64,000 nucleotides of DNA from Candidatus Lumbricidiphila eiseniae (lineage in GTDB: Bacteria; Actinomycetota; Actinomycetes; Actinomycetales; Microbacteriaceae): NCBI GenBank assembly GCA_002529645.1, contig NAEP01000056.1:49834-113833 (forward strand). Reading direction: 5' to 3'. Every line of letters begins with the position of its first letter. The stretch's first letter is position 1. The notes under the pieces are model-generated. The model saw only the letters and a list, made by a program, of their open reading frames with translations. It was not told the DNA's origin and ran no database searches. Position numbers and translations under genes: made by a program. This document shows positions 35,368-43,857 of this stretch, one piece after another.

Positions 35368-36477
35368 TTAGCTTGGGTATGACCCGACCAGCCGCACCCC
35401 GCCGCCGCTCACACCCTTTGAATCCTGCTCGAATCCGCTGAGATCCCGCTCGGCGACCGAGACGACGCCGACCGGCCAGGTCGCAGTGCCCGCCGCAGTG
35501 AGCAGTGTCGACAGGGATGCTGCGGCATCCGCCGCCACCACCGCAAAGAACCCAACCCCCAGGTTCCATGTGCCCTCAACCGCGGTGAGCGGCGATCCGG
35601 CAAGGTCACAGAGCACCCGAAACACGGGAGAAGGCGACCACGCCGCACGGTCAATTTCCACCCACGATCCACGCGGCAATACCCGTGCGAGGTTGGCGGC
35701 GAGGCCACCCCCGGTCACATGTGAGAGAGCGTGCACGGCCGACCCCACAGTCTCGTCCGCGAGCACGTGCAACAGCGGCGCTGTGTACAACCGCGTCGGG
35801 GTGAGAAGCTCTTCGCCCCAGCTGCGGCCAAAATCGGGCGAAGCATCCTGAAACTCGATCGATGCCGTTCGCAGAATGTGGCGCACGAGCGAGTACCCGT
35901 TGGAGTGCAGGCCGCTCGAGGCCAAGGCGAGCACAACATCACCGTCGGCAACCCGCTCTGGACCAAGCAGTCGGCCGGCCTCGACGATACCAACGGCTGC
36001 TCCCGCGAGGTCGTAGTCGTCGGCAGTCATAACACCGGGATGCTCCGCCGTCTCGCCGCCCACAAGCGCCGTCCCGGTCTCGTGGCAGGCGCGCGCAATG
36101 CCCGTGACGATCGCGGCAATCCGCTCGGGGACCACCTTGCCGCACGCAATGTAGTCGGTCATAAACAGCGGAGTCGCGCCGACCACGACAATATCGTCGA
36201 CAACCATTCCCACGAGATCCTGTCCGATTGTGTCGTGGAGATCGAGGGCTTGCGCGATGGCGATCTTGGTGCCGACGCCGTCGGTTGAGGTGGCAAGAAT
36301 CGGTTGCTCGTAGTTCTTCGCGAACGAGAGATCGAAGAGCCCGGCGAAGCCGCCAATGCCGCCGATCACATGCTGCCCGTGGGTCTGCGCGACCGCCGAC
36401 TTCATGAGCTCCACGGCACGGTCTCCCGCGTGGGTATCAACGCCCGCCACGCTGTAAAGCGAACCCTCTTTGATCAC
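35368..36477 (-). CDS. purM: Phosphoribosylformylglycinamidine cyclo-ligase (AIR synthetase)
   Basis: PurM makes AIR from FGAM with ATP in purine synthesis. The sequence YSVAGVDTHAGDRAVELMK starts the conserved core, followed by TDGVGTKI, ELVGGETAEHPG-type and LASSGLHSNGYSLVR segments. GTG 36477 is chosen since the family begins just before the YSVAGVD segment. Codons upstream to 36525 are open but unsupported. The gene is divergent from purF across a 120-bp intergenic region that should hold both promoters. The protein has 369 residues, a normal length. Confidence 0.94.
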   Translation of the reverse strand: MIKEGSLYSVAGVDTHAGDRAVELMKSAVAQTHGQHVIGGIGGFAGLFDLSFAKNYEQPILATSTDGVGTKIAIAQALDLHDTIGQDLVGMVVDDIVVVGATPLFMTDYIACGKVVPERIAAIVTGIARACHETGTALVGGETAEHPGVMTADDYDLAGAAVGIVEAGRLLGPERVADGDVVLALASSGLHSNGYSLVRHILRTASIEFQDASPDFGRSWGEELLTPTRLYTAPLLHVLADETVGSAVHALSHVTGGGLAANLARVLPRGSWVEIDRAAWSPSPVFRVLCDLAGSPLTAVEGTWNLGVGFFAVVAADAAASLSTLLTAAGTATWPVGVVSVAERDLSGFEQDSKGVSGGGVRLVGSYPS

Positions 36478-36597
36478 GCCTCTAGCGTAGCGGCGCGCCA
36501 CAACACCCGGCTCCCAGCACAACACCAGTTATCGCGCCGTATGGGAGAATGGACGCGTCCCGCTCGGGATCCCCACCCGCTAGGAGCCAACGCGCGT

Positions 36598-38055
36598 ATG
36601 TGCGGCATTGTCGGAATCGTCTCCACCCAACCGGTCAACCAGCAAATTTACGACAGTCTGCTCCTGCTGCAGCACCGCGGCCAAGACTCCACCGGGATCG
36701 CGACCGCTGACGGACCAATTTTTCATGTCGCGAAGGCACGCGGGCAGGTGCGCGAGGCATTCCGCACCCGTGATATGCGCTCACTGCTGGGCAACACGGG
36801 CCTCGGTCACGTGCGCTATACGACGAAGGGCGCGGCCGGACGCGAAGAAGAAGCACAACCGTTTTATGTGAATGCCCCCTATGGCCTGCTCCTTGTTCAC
36901 AACGGCAACCTCACCAACACCCGCGAACTCTCGAATGAACTCTTCTCCATCGATCGCCGTCACGTGAACTCGACCAGCGACACCGAGATGCTGCTCAACG
37001 TTCTGGCAACCGCACTGCAGGAGCAGATCACAGGTTTTGAGCTCGATGCTGACCATGTGTTCCACGCGGTCGAACAACTGCACGACCGGGTTGAGGGTTC
37101 CTATGCGGTGATTGCAATGATTGCCGGGCACGGTTTGCTCGCGTTCCGCGACCCGTATGGAATTCGTCCGCTCATCCTCGGCACACGGGTGACAGCATCG
37201 GGCACACACGAGTGGATCGTGGCATCCGAATCGCTCGTACTGGAAAACGGCAACTATGACATTGTGCGCGACGTCGAGCCGGGCGAGGCAATTTTCATTA
37301 CTCCAGATGGCGCGATGACCGCGCGCCAGTGTGCACGCACGCCGCGGCTGGTTCCGTGCTCGTTCGAGTATGTCTATCTGGCACGGCCCGACTCGGTGAT
37401 GAACGGGGTGTCGGTCTATGAGGCTCGGTTACGGATGGGTAACCGGCTGGCGAGCACCGTGGAGCGACTCGTTCCGACGGGCGAGATAGATGTGGTGATG
37501 CCGATCCCCGATTCATCCCGACCCGCTGCCATGCAGGTCGCACAGAAACTCGGGATCGAGTACCGCGAAGGTTTCTATAAGAATCGGTATGTCGGTCGCA
37601 CCTTCATCATGCCCGGCCAGGAGCAGCGAACCCGGTCGGTGCGACAAAAACTCAACGCCATGCGTAGCGAGTTTCACGGCAAGAACATTTTGATTGTGGA
37701 TGACTCGATTGTTCGTGGCACAACGTCACAGCAAATCGTGGACATGGCGCGCGCCGCCGGCGCGAACAAAGTGACCTTCACCTCCGCAGCCCCGCCGGTG
37801 CGATACCCACACGTGTACGGCATCAATATGCCCTCCCGCACGGAACTCATCGCACACGGGCGCAGCCTGCCCGAAATCGCCACCGTGCTCGGCGCAGACC
37901 ACATGATTTACCAAGAAGTTGATGACCTGCGCACCGCGATCACCGCGGGGACATCCATGACCGACCTTGACCTGTCGTGTTTCACGGGCGAGTACGTGAC
38001 GAAGAATGTGGGCGAGGAATACTTAGCGTGGTTGGAGAAGACACAGCTGTCGTAG
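36598..38055 (+). CDS. purF: Amidophosphoribosyltransferase
   Basis: PurF makes phosphoribosylamine from PRPP and glutamine, the committed purine step. Translation from ATG 36598 puts the nucleophile at Cys2 (MCGIVGIVSTQPVNQQIYDS). The type II glutaminase domain has LLLQHRGQDSTG and HNGNLTNTREL. The phosphoribosyltransferase site is ILIVDDSIVRGTTSQQIVDM near residues 360-380. At 485 residues it is of usual length. TAGGAG is upstream. In related genomes purF is close to the sterol-carrier/purD block. Here 17 kb of accessory DNA intervenes. Confidence 0.96.
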   Translation: MCGIVGIVSTQPVNQQIYDSLLLLQHRGQDSTGIATADGPIFHVAKARGQVREAFRTRDMRSLLGNTGLGHVRYTTKGAAGREEEAQPFYVNAPYGLLLVHNGNLTNTRELSNELFSIDRRHVNSTSDTEMLLNVLATALQEQITGFELDADHVFHAVEQLHDRVEGSYAVIAMIAGHGLLAFRDPYGIRPLILGTRVTASGTHEWIVASESLVLENGNYDIVRDVEPGEAIFITPDGAMTARQCARTPRLVPCSFEYVYLARPDSVMNGVSVYEARLRMGNRLASTVERLVPTGEIDVVMPIPDSSRPAAMQVAQKLGIEYREGFYKNRYVGRTFIMPGQEQRTRSVRQKLNAMRSEFHGKNILIVDDSIVRGTTSQQIVDMARAAGANKVTFTSAAPPVRYPHVYGINMPSRTELIAHGRSLPEIATVLGADHMIYQEVDDLRTAITAGTSMTDLDLSCFTGEYVTKNVGEEYLAWLEKTQLS

Positions 38056-38406
38056 CGAGGGGAGGGGAACGATCTTAGAGACCAGGCATATCGGGATAGG
38101 GCCGCCTCCGAGGTGGAAACATCGGCACGTAACGGGTGCATCTCGCGAAATCCACCCGCCCGCAAGCACCCGGGCAGCCTGAGCCTCGACGGCATCCTCA
38201 GAGAACTCCAACAAGCCCTCGCCATGCACCTCGGATACTGCCCCCACTGCCAATAACGAACACTGATCCGGACCGAACACTAATTAGCGTTCGGCGGTCG
38301 CCTGGGGAAGCCGTTCTCGCGGCACACAACGGTAAAAATGCAGCACGACTGACCCGTCGCGTACGACGTGCCGACCGTTGGCAATAGATTTAAAAACAGT
38401 ATTTCC
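38056..38406. other. Intergenic region after purF with an open readthrough frame
   Basis: The purF frame stays open for 67 codons after its TAG and ends with LDGILRELQQALAMHLGYCP then HCQ and TAA at about 38257. It lacks a start with a ribosome-binding site. A minus-strand ORF (38023-38280) overlaps. Neither shows a known domain. The readthrough frame may be the relic of a lost gene. The left margin of the accessory block probably lies here. Confidence 0.35.
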
Positions 38407-38434
38407 TTGACAAATTCCCTGTTCGGCATAAGAT
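38407..38434 (+). promoter_or_regulatory. Sigma-70-like promoter of the small-peptide operon
   Basis: TTGACA (38407-38412) and TAAGAT (38429-38434) are separated by 16 bp, in an AT-rich stretch. The predicted start of transcription is about 36 bp ahead of the 38477 start codon. This is one of the best promoter matches in the window. Confidence 0.6.
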
Positions 38435-38476
38435 TGGCCTTAGTGAAAAAGATCACTTACTCTGAGGAAGATAGTC

Positions 38477-38740
38477 ATGTCGTTTTTGAAAAATTCAACG
38501 TGTGTGAGTGTGGCGGTGTTGGTGAGTTTGAGGCTTGATGGAGGCATGCCGGTGACCACGAGCGGCATGTTGATATCGTTGCCCGCGACGGGTGCGGGAG
38601 AGACCAGGGGCAGCAACACGTCGTCGCAGGTGGTCGTTCAATCTACGCCTAGAGGCCTGGGCGGCGCAGTAGCCGGCGGGCATGCCAGAATGATTGGAAA
38701 AATAGTCGGGGATATTCTGAAGAGATTCGGGATTAGATGA
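38477..38740 (+). CDS. 87-residue peptide of unknown function, bacteriocin-precursor-like
   Basis: ATG 38477 has GAGGAAG six bases upstream and a promoter further up. The 87-residue product starts with a short polar/hydrophobic region (MSFLKNSTCVSVAVLVSLRL), then DGGM. A Gly/Ser/Thr-rich middle follows. It ends in a cationic amphipathic segment, RMIGKIVGDILKRFGIR, that looks membrane-active. One cysteine is present, so disulphide or lanthionine rings are unlikely. The TGA overlaps the ATG of the membrane protein gene at 38737. A peptide and its immunity or transport partner is the reading I favour. A toxin-antitoxin pair or a regulatory peptide is possible. No homologue is known to me. Confidence 0.6.
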   Translation: MSFLKNSTCVSVAVLVSLRLDGGMPVTTSGMLISLPATGAGETRGSNTSSQVVVQSTPRGLGGAVAGGHARMIGKIVGDILKRFGIR

Positions 38741-39180
38741 TAAAGCGCCACAAGATACTTGAAACAGTTGGGCTGTCAAATCGTCGTGAGGCGCTTCACA
38801 CACTTGGACTGACGAAGGATCCAGAAGCGAGTTTTCTTGAGAACTTCGGGGGAGCAATCTCCTGTTTAGGTGGCGTTGCTCTACTGCTCACCGGATCCGA
38901 GAACTGGGTTCTCTGTCTCTGTTTCGTTGTAATCGGCGTGGCGCTGACGCAATTTGCAATGATCAGAAAGAGTCGCAAGAGAATCAAAAAAGATGACCCA
39001 GAAGTCAGCTTTCTTGAAAACTTAGGAGTGTTTCTCGTAAACTTGGGAGTAGCAATCTTCGTTTTAGGGATCGTTGCACTGTTCCCCGGAAACTGGGTTA
39101 CCAGCCTCTATTTCATTGCACTCAGCGTAACAGCAGTGTTATTTGGAATGGTCATGAAAAAATGTAAGAGAATCAAATAA
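38737..39180 (+). CDS. Internally duplicated four-helix membrane protein
   Basis: A 147-residue protein overlapping the peptide gene by four bases. It contains two copies of a unit of about 60 residues: DPEASFLENFGGAISCLGGV (about residues 28-47) and DPEVSFLENLGVFLVNLGVA (about 88-107). Each copy is followed by two hydrophobic segments and a basic tail (RKSRKRIKK, then KKCKRIK). The charge pattern predicts four membrane helices with cytoplasmic basic loops. Codon use is AT-richer than in the neighbours, suggesting transfer. It could be an immunity protein or partner of the upstream peptide. No family recognised. Confidence 0.7.
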   Translation: MIKRHKILETVGLSNRREALHTLGLTKDPEASFLENFGGAISCLGGVALLLTGSENWVLCLCFVVIGVALTQFAMIRKSRKRIKKDDPEVSFLENLGVFLVNLGVAIFVLGIVALFPGNWVTSLYFIALSVTAVLFGMVMKKCKRIK

Positions 39181-39700
39181 GGATCGTTTTATCCGCCGCA
39201 CGCACATTTTAGGCCATACCCAAAACGTCTGATATCGGCGCGGTTCCCGGCCTCCAATTCTGGGACGCGTGCTCTTGACCGCTCGGGTCATTCGACCGTG
39301 CACTCGCCAGCGACCACCGTCACGGCAGCGACCGCGGTGGACCAGTTCCCTCTCGTTGACCGAGGGTGGACCCTCCACGGTGAACCATCTCCGTATCGGA
39401 CTCAGTACCTCCTCATCGGGCTCAGCCCCTTCTCCGAGCCGATGTGACTTCCGAACAACAGGCCAACTGATGGGCCCAGCCCCTGTCGACCCTCCCTCAG
39501 GCCAATGTGACCCCGGAGGGGTACGTGTCTGCCCATCTTGCTGGGTGCCGATGATGTGCCAATCGGAACATTCAGGTGGAAAACATGTGCCTAACACCAC
39601 ATCAGGCTTGACATGTGGCATCCAAAGTGTTTCACTTACACCATTCAATGGGAGGAATTTCACAGCCTCCCCTTTCCCACGGCACTAGGGAGAACGTACA
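39181..39700. other. 520-bp intergenic region with degenerate repeats, upstream of the ABC locus
   Basis: No convincing gene. A long minus-strand ORF (39139-39663) has atypical composition and runs into a real gene. On the minus strand two degenerate copies of TCACATNGGC...GGGGCTG.GCCC occur at roughly 39415-39510, which looks like old repetitive DNA. TTGACA at 39608-39613 lacks a good -10. TTTCAC occurs twice (about 39630 and 39658) just before the binding-protein gene and could be half-sites for the DeoR regulator. Confidence 0.4.
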
Positions 39701-41020
39701 ATGAAGTTCCGAATCCTTACGGTAGGCCTTGCCGCCACCGCAGCTCTCACACTCATTCTGGCGGGATGCTCCCCTGCGACACCTGCCCCGACAAGCAGCA
39801 GCAACGAGGGGGTGACTCTCAAGTACTGGGCAAGCAACCAGGGCGCGAGCCTGCAGGATGATGCGAACATCCTGCGGCCAGAGCTCGATAAGTTCAAAAA
39901 ACGAACCGGAATCACGGTGGAGCTTGATGTCGTCCCGTGGTCGGATCTCACCAACAACACCCTGGCCGCCGCTGTCAGCGGCCAGGGGCCGGACGTGCTC
40001 AATATTGGCAACACAAACGCCGTCACGTTTCAGTCGACCGGCGCGTTTTATCCCTTTGATTCGGCTGCGTTAGACATTCTCGGAGGCAAGGATCGGTTCA
40101 TTGCCTCGTCTTTTGCAACCGGCGGCGCAAAGGGTCAAAATCCAACCTCGATCCCGCTGTACAGCCAGGTCTACGGCCTGTTTTACAACATCCAGATGTT
40201 CAAGGATGCCGGGCTCACACCCCCGACCACCTGGGAAGAGCTTGTACAGACCGCAAAAGCATTCACGAAACCAGCCGAGAATAAGTATGGCATCGTGATC
40301 CCGGGAGGGACCGTCAATGCGAGCATGCACTTCTCCTACATCCTCGGAGCGCAGAACGACGGCTCCCCCTTCGATGCAAACGGCAAACCCACCTTCACAA
40401 GTGACGGCATGGTCGCAGGCGTCATGCGGTACGTCAACCTGCTGAGCAAGGATCATGTGGTAAACCCCAGTGCCGTGCAGTACACGGACTATACGCAGCC
40501 AGCAGGCGACTTTGCGCGCGGTAACGTGGCAATGTACATGGCACAAACCACGTCCCGCAATGTGCTGACTAAGAATGGCATGGATGCTTCGGCCTACGGT
40601 GTCGTTCCAATTCCAGCCCCGACGGGTGGCAAAAACATCTCTAGCTTTGTTGGGGGCACAAATATCTCGATTTTCAAAAATTCCAAACACATTAGCGCAG
40701 CCTTGGAGTTCGTGAAATTTATGACCAGTGACGAAGAACAAGAGATTTTGAACCGCGCCTACACCGCGCTTCCGGTCGTCAACGGAGTTCAAGCCACGGC
40801 ATTCGCCGACCAGCCCGCCCAGCTTGCCACGTGGAGCCAGATCCTCACTAAACAAGCGATTCCGATGGCGCTCGTGCCCGGTGTTCAAGCTTTCCAGGCC
40901 AACGTGGGCGGCGCGGTCGTGGCGCTCATCGCCAAGGCGGCAACGGGTGCGGCCATCTCCAAAGACGATGTGCGTTCCGCTCTGCAGGGTGCTCAAGACA
41001 AGATGGGAGCCACGGGCTGA
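39701..41020 (+). CDS. Sugar ABC transporter solute-binding lipoprotein (catabolic locus)
   Basis: A 439-residue extracytoplasmic binding protein. The signal peptide ends in the lipobox ILAGCS near residues 19-24. The SBP family 1 fold follows, with GPDVLNIGNTNAV near residue 98, YSQVYGLFYNIQMFKDAGL near 150-168 and the ARGNVAMYMAQ segment. AGGGAG lies before ATG 39701. The two permease genes follow after a GC-rich hairpin. Neighbours include YihV/YihT-like enzymes, so the ligand could be a sulfosugar glycoside, but binding-site residues cannot be judged by eye. No ATPase gene is present. Confidence 0.92.
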   Translation: MKFRILTVGLAATAALTLILAGCSPATPAPTSSSNEGVTLKYWASNQGASLQDDANILRPELDKFKKRTGITVELDVVPWSDLTNNTLAAAVSGQGPDVLNIGNTNAVTFQSTGAFYPFDSAALDILGGKDRFIASSFATGGAKGQNPTSIPLYSQVYGLFYNIQMFKDAGLTPPTTWEELVQTAKAFTKPAENKYGIVIPGGTVNASMHFSYILGAQNDGSPFDANGKPTFTSDGMVAGVMRYVNLLSKDHVVNPSAVQYTDYTQPAGDFARGNVAMYMAQTTSRNVLTKNGMDASAYGVVPIPAPTGGKNISSFVGGTNISIFKNSKHISAALEFVKFMTSDEEQEILNRAYTALPVVNGVQATAFADQPAQLATWSQILTKQAIPMALVPGVQAFQANVGGAVVALIAKAATGAAISKDDVRSALQGAQDKMGATG

Positions 41021-41050
41021 CCCGCGGTCCCGCCTTCATCCCTCACCACG

Positions 41051-41084
41051 GCCCCGTCCCGAACCTAACCGTCCGGGGCGGGGC
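41051..41084 (+). terminator. GC-rich hairpin between binding-protein and permease genes
   Basis: Arms gccccgtcccgaac (41051-41064) and gtccggggcggggc (41071-41084) pair at 12 of 14 positions around a 6-base loop. As in the operon at 8.6 kb, it sits between the binding protein and the first permease and probably raises binding-protein expression. No T-run follows. Confidence 0.6.
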
Positions 41085-41103
41085 TCCACCAAGGAGATTA
41101 ACC

Positions 41104-42096
41104 ATGGCTGCAGCGCTCGTCGAGCGCCCCGCTCGCACGGTGGCACCGGGTGGTTCCGCGCGAAACCGCGGGAAGCGCCGCGTGTCACGATGGCTGGTGT
41201 GGAATAAATGGACACCATACCTGTTGATCCTTCCGGCGGTCCTCATGGAACTGCTCATCCACGTCATTCCAATGCTCGTGGGTATGTGGATGAGCTTCAT
41301 CGGACTCACCCAGTTTTTCATCACTAACTGGGCCACCGCACCCGGCGTCGGTTTCGGCAATTACCGGATCGCCCTGAACTTCAACAACTCGCTGGGGGAG
41401 AAACTGGTTCAGTCCTTCGGTGCGACCCTCGGTTTCACCCTTCTGGTCGTCGGTATCTCGTTCATATTCGGGATATCCGCATCGCTGATGCTGCAACACA
41501 ATTTCCGTGGGCGCGGACTGTTGCGCACGGTGTTTCTCATCCCCTATGCGCTACCGGCGTATGCCGGAATCATTACGTGGAAATTCATGTTTCAGCGCGA
41601 CAACGGTCTCATTAACGAGTTCCTCGTTAACACGCTCCACATCACGGACGATGCGCCGTTCTGGTTGATCGGCGGCAATGCGTTCGTTGCCGTTGTGATT
41701 GTAGCTATCTGGCAGCAGTGGCCGTTCGCGTTTCTCATGACGATGGCCGGAATGCAGGGCATCCCGGATGATCTCCACGAAGCAGCATCGATTGACGGTG
41801 CCAACATCTGGCAGCGCATCCGCTATATCACACTCGGAATGATGCGACCCATCAACGCGGTTCTGTTGCTCCTACTCTTCCTGTGGACATTCCGCGAGTT
41901 TAACACTCCCTTCGTTCTGTTCGGACCGGTACCACCCGACTCGGCCAATCTGTTGACAGTGAATATCTATTCAAGCTCGTTCATCCAGTGGAATTTTGGG
42001 CTCGGATCGGCGATGTCGGTGCTTCTTATGCTCTTCCTCGTCGTGATCGCAGGTGGGTGGGCGCTCTGGAACAGGAGGGTGAACCGTAATGCGTGA
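41104..42096 (+). CDS. Sugar ABC transporter permease (UgpA/MalF type)
   Basis: A 330-residue permease with an N-terminal basic cytoplasmic stretch (residues 1-35) and about six helices. The EAA loop is DDLHEAASIDGANIWQRIRY near residues 221-240, followed by ITLGMMRP. AAGGAG precedes ATG 41104. The last codons overlap the next permease gene by eight bases. It works with the binding protein at 39701. Confidence 0.92.
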   Translation: MAAALVERPARTVAPGGSARNRGKRRVSRWLVWNKWTPYLLILPAVLMELLIHVIPMLVGMWMSFIGLTQFFITNWATAPGVGFGNYRIALNFNNSLGEKLVQSFGATLGFTLLVVGISFIFGISASLMLQHNFRGRGLLRTVFLIPYALPAYAGIITWKFMFQRDNGLINEFLVNTLHITDDAPFWLIGGNAFVAVVIVAIWQQWPFAFLMTMAGMQGIPDDLHEAASIDGANIWQRIRYITLGMMRPINAVLLLLLFLWTFREFNTPFVLFGPVPPDSANLLTVNIYSSSFIQWNFGLGSAMSVLLMLFLVVIAGGWALWNRRVNRNA

Positions 42097-42931
42097 AGAA
42101 CGTTCATTCCAGATCGCACGGTGGGTAGTGCTCGTGCCGCTGATTATTTTCACGGTCGCGCCGCTGTACGTCATGATCACCTCAGCGATGAAACCGTTGG
42201 TTGATGTACAGGGCGCGTTCCAATGGCTACCAACCAACTTCACCCTTCAGCCTTTTATAGATATCTGGGCGACTGTTCCGCTGGCGAAGTATTTCGGCAA
42301 TAGCCTCATTGTGTCGGTGTGCGCAACTGCGTTCAGCGTCGTGATCGCAATCTTTGCCTCCTACGCGATTTCCCGCTACCGGTTTCGCGGGCGAGGAACA
42401 TTCTCCGGCGTTGTGCTCTCCACGCAGATGTTTCCCGGTGTGCTGTTCCTACTGCCCCTGTTTATTATCTTCGTCAACATCGATAAGACGCTCGGATTCA
42501 CGTTCCTCTACCAGACCCAGGTTGGGCTGATCGTGACCTATCTCACCTTCACCCTGCCGTTCTCAATCTGGATGCTCGCCAGTTATATGGACGGTATTCC
42601 CCGCGATCTCGACGAAGCAGCGAGGGTTGATGGAACAACCGCGTTGGGGGCGTTGTTCCGCGTGATTCTGCCGGCCGCGCGACCAGGAATCATCGCGGTA
42701 GCGGTCTATTCGTTTATGACGGCATGGGGCGAAATCCTGTTCGCGTCGCAGATGACAAACAGTGCAACCCGCACGCTGTCGGTTGGTCTTCAAAGCTATG
42801 CGACAGAAACCGATGTCTACTGGAACCAGATTATGGCCGCGTCACTCGTGGTGAGCGTTCCTGTCGTGCTTGGCTTCCTCCTGTTGCAACGCTACCTGGT
42901 CGCAGGTCTTACAGCGGGAGCGGTGAAGTAG
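42089..42931 (+). CDS. Sugar ABC transporter permease (UgpE/MalG type)
   Basis: A 280-residue second permease subunit with six predicted helices. The EAA loop is RDLDEAARVDGTTALGALFR near residues 171-190, followed by VILPAARPG. AGGAGGG before ATG 42089 lies inside the previous gene. It is followed after six bases by the PfkB kinase gene, so transport and the first cytoplasmic step share a transcript. Confidence 0.92.
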   Translation: MREERSFQIARWVVLVPLIIFTVAPLYVMITSAMKPLVDVQGAFQWLPTNFTLQPFIDIWATVPLAKYFGNSLIVSVCATAFSVVIAIFASYAISRYRFRGRGTFSGVVLSTQMFPGVLFLLPLFIIFVNIDKTLGFTFLYQTQVGLIVTYLTFTLPFSIWMLASYMDGIPRDLDEAARVDGTTALGALFRVILPAARPGIIAVAVYSFMTAWGEILFASQMTNSATRTLSVGLQSYATETDVYWNQIMAASLVVSVPVVLGFLLLQRYLVAGLTAGAVK

Positions 42932-42937
42932 ACCACG

Positions 42938-43828
42938 ATGACTCTGGATGTGCTCTGCGTGGGTGTGGCGACAATCGATCTGATCGCACGGGTGGATGTC
43001 ATGCCCGGAGGCAACGATCGGGTGCTCTCAGCACCGTTCGTGCGCGCGGGAGGAGGTCCGGCAGCGACCGCAGCAGTCACCCTGGCGCGACTGGGAAGAT
43101 CAGTCGGCTTCTGCGGTGTAGTGGGCGATGACGCGGCCGGTGTGCTCGCCCGTGCCTCCCTCGAGCAAGAAGGCGTTGATACAAGCTGGCTCGTCACCCG
43201 CCCCGGAGTCACGACCCCGGAGAGCATGGTCGTGGTATCGGGCAAAGACGCCCACCGTGCCATTATCACCACCGGGTCCGTAGGCCCAGACCCCACGGAT
43301 GTCCCAAGCGATGCTGCGACCTGGATCCATGTCGATCAGGTCGGCTATGCCCCGACCCGTCAGTCACAGCGAACCGGGCGAGGGTCGGCGCTGCTCAGTA
43401 TCGATGGCGGCAACCGGATCCCCGGTCTCGATCTGGTCGGTGTGGATCTCTACGCGCCCACTCTCGAGTCGCTCACGGAGCTGTTCCCCCGAGACAGTAT
43501 CGGCGGACGGTTGCGGGCGGCGACTGCTGCGGGCAGCAAACTGGTCGTCGCAACGGCCGGTGCCTCCGGCACCTGGATACTCGAACACGATAAGCCGCGG
43601 CTTATCAGCTCGTTCGACGTGCAGGCGGTCTCGACGATGGGAGCCGGAGACGTGTTTCACGGCGCACTGCTCGCGGGCCTGCTCCGGGGTGATAACCTCG
43701 CCGCCGCAACCCGCTTTGCGAACGCGGTCGCCGCGCTCTCGTGCGGAGCACTTGACGGGCGCTCGGGCATCCCGACGGCACATGCCGCCGACAAATTTCT
43801 GACCACGATGACCGCTGCTAGCCGATAA
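42938..43828 (+). CDS. PfkB-family sugar kinase, resembling sulfofructose kinase YihV
   Basis: A 296-residue ribokinase-fold kinase. N-terminal RAGGGPAATAAVTLARLG (about residues 36-53) and the catalytic GAGDVFHGALLAGLLRG (Asp near 235) are both seen. FANAVAALSCGALDGRSGIP at the end closely matches the corresponding part of E. coli YihV (FASGVAALKC..GGRAGIP) as I recall it. Most PfkB kinases have different sequence there. The neighbouring aldolase resembles YihT, supporting phosphorylation of sulfofructose or a similar 6-substituted ketose. Fructose-1-P or tagatose-6-P kinase activity is a fair alternative. Confidence 0.85.
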   Translation: MTLDVLCVGVATIDLIARVDVMPGGNDRVLSAPFVRAGGGPAATAAVTLARLGRSVGFCGVVGDDAAGVLARASLEQEGVDTSWLVTRPGVTTPESMVVVSGKDAHRAIITTGSVGPDPTDVPSDAATWIHVDQVGYAPTRQSQRTGRGSALLSIDGGNRIPGLDLVGVDLYAPTLESLTELFPRDSIGGRLRAATAAGSKLVVATAGASGTWILEHDKPRLISSFDVQAVSTMGAGDVFHGALLAGLLRGDNLAAATRFANAVAALSCGALDGRSGIPTAHAADKFLTTMTAASR

Positions 43829-43857
43829 AAACAAAAAGAGCAATGAAACGGAGAACC

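Noticed and set aside
38023..38280. 85-codon minus-strand ORF after purF
   Set aside because: It overlaps the end of purF and has no recognisable motif or ribosome-binding site.
39139..39663. 174-codon minus-strand ORF upstream of the second importer
   Set aside because: Atypical composition, no domain, overlap with the coding end of the membrane protein at 38737-39180, and repeat-like DNA. Treated as non-coding.
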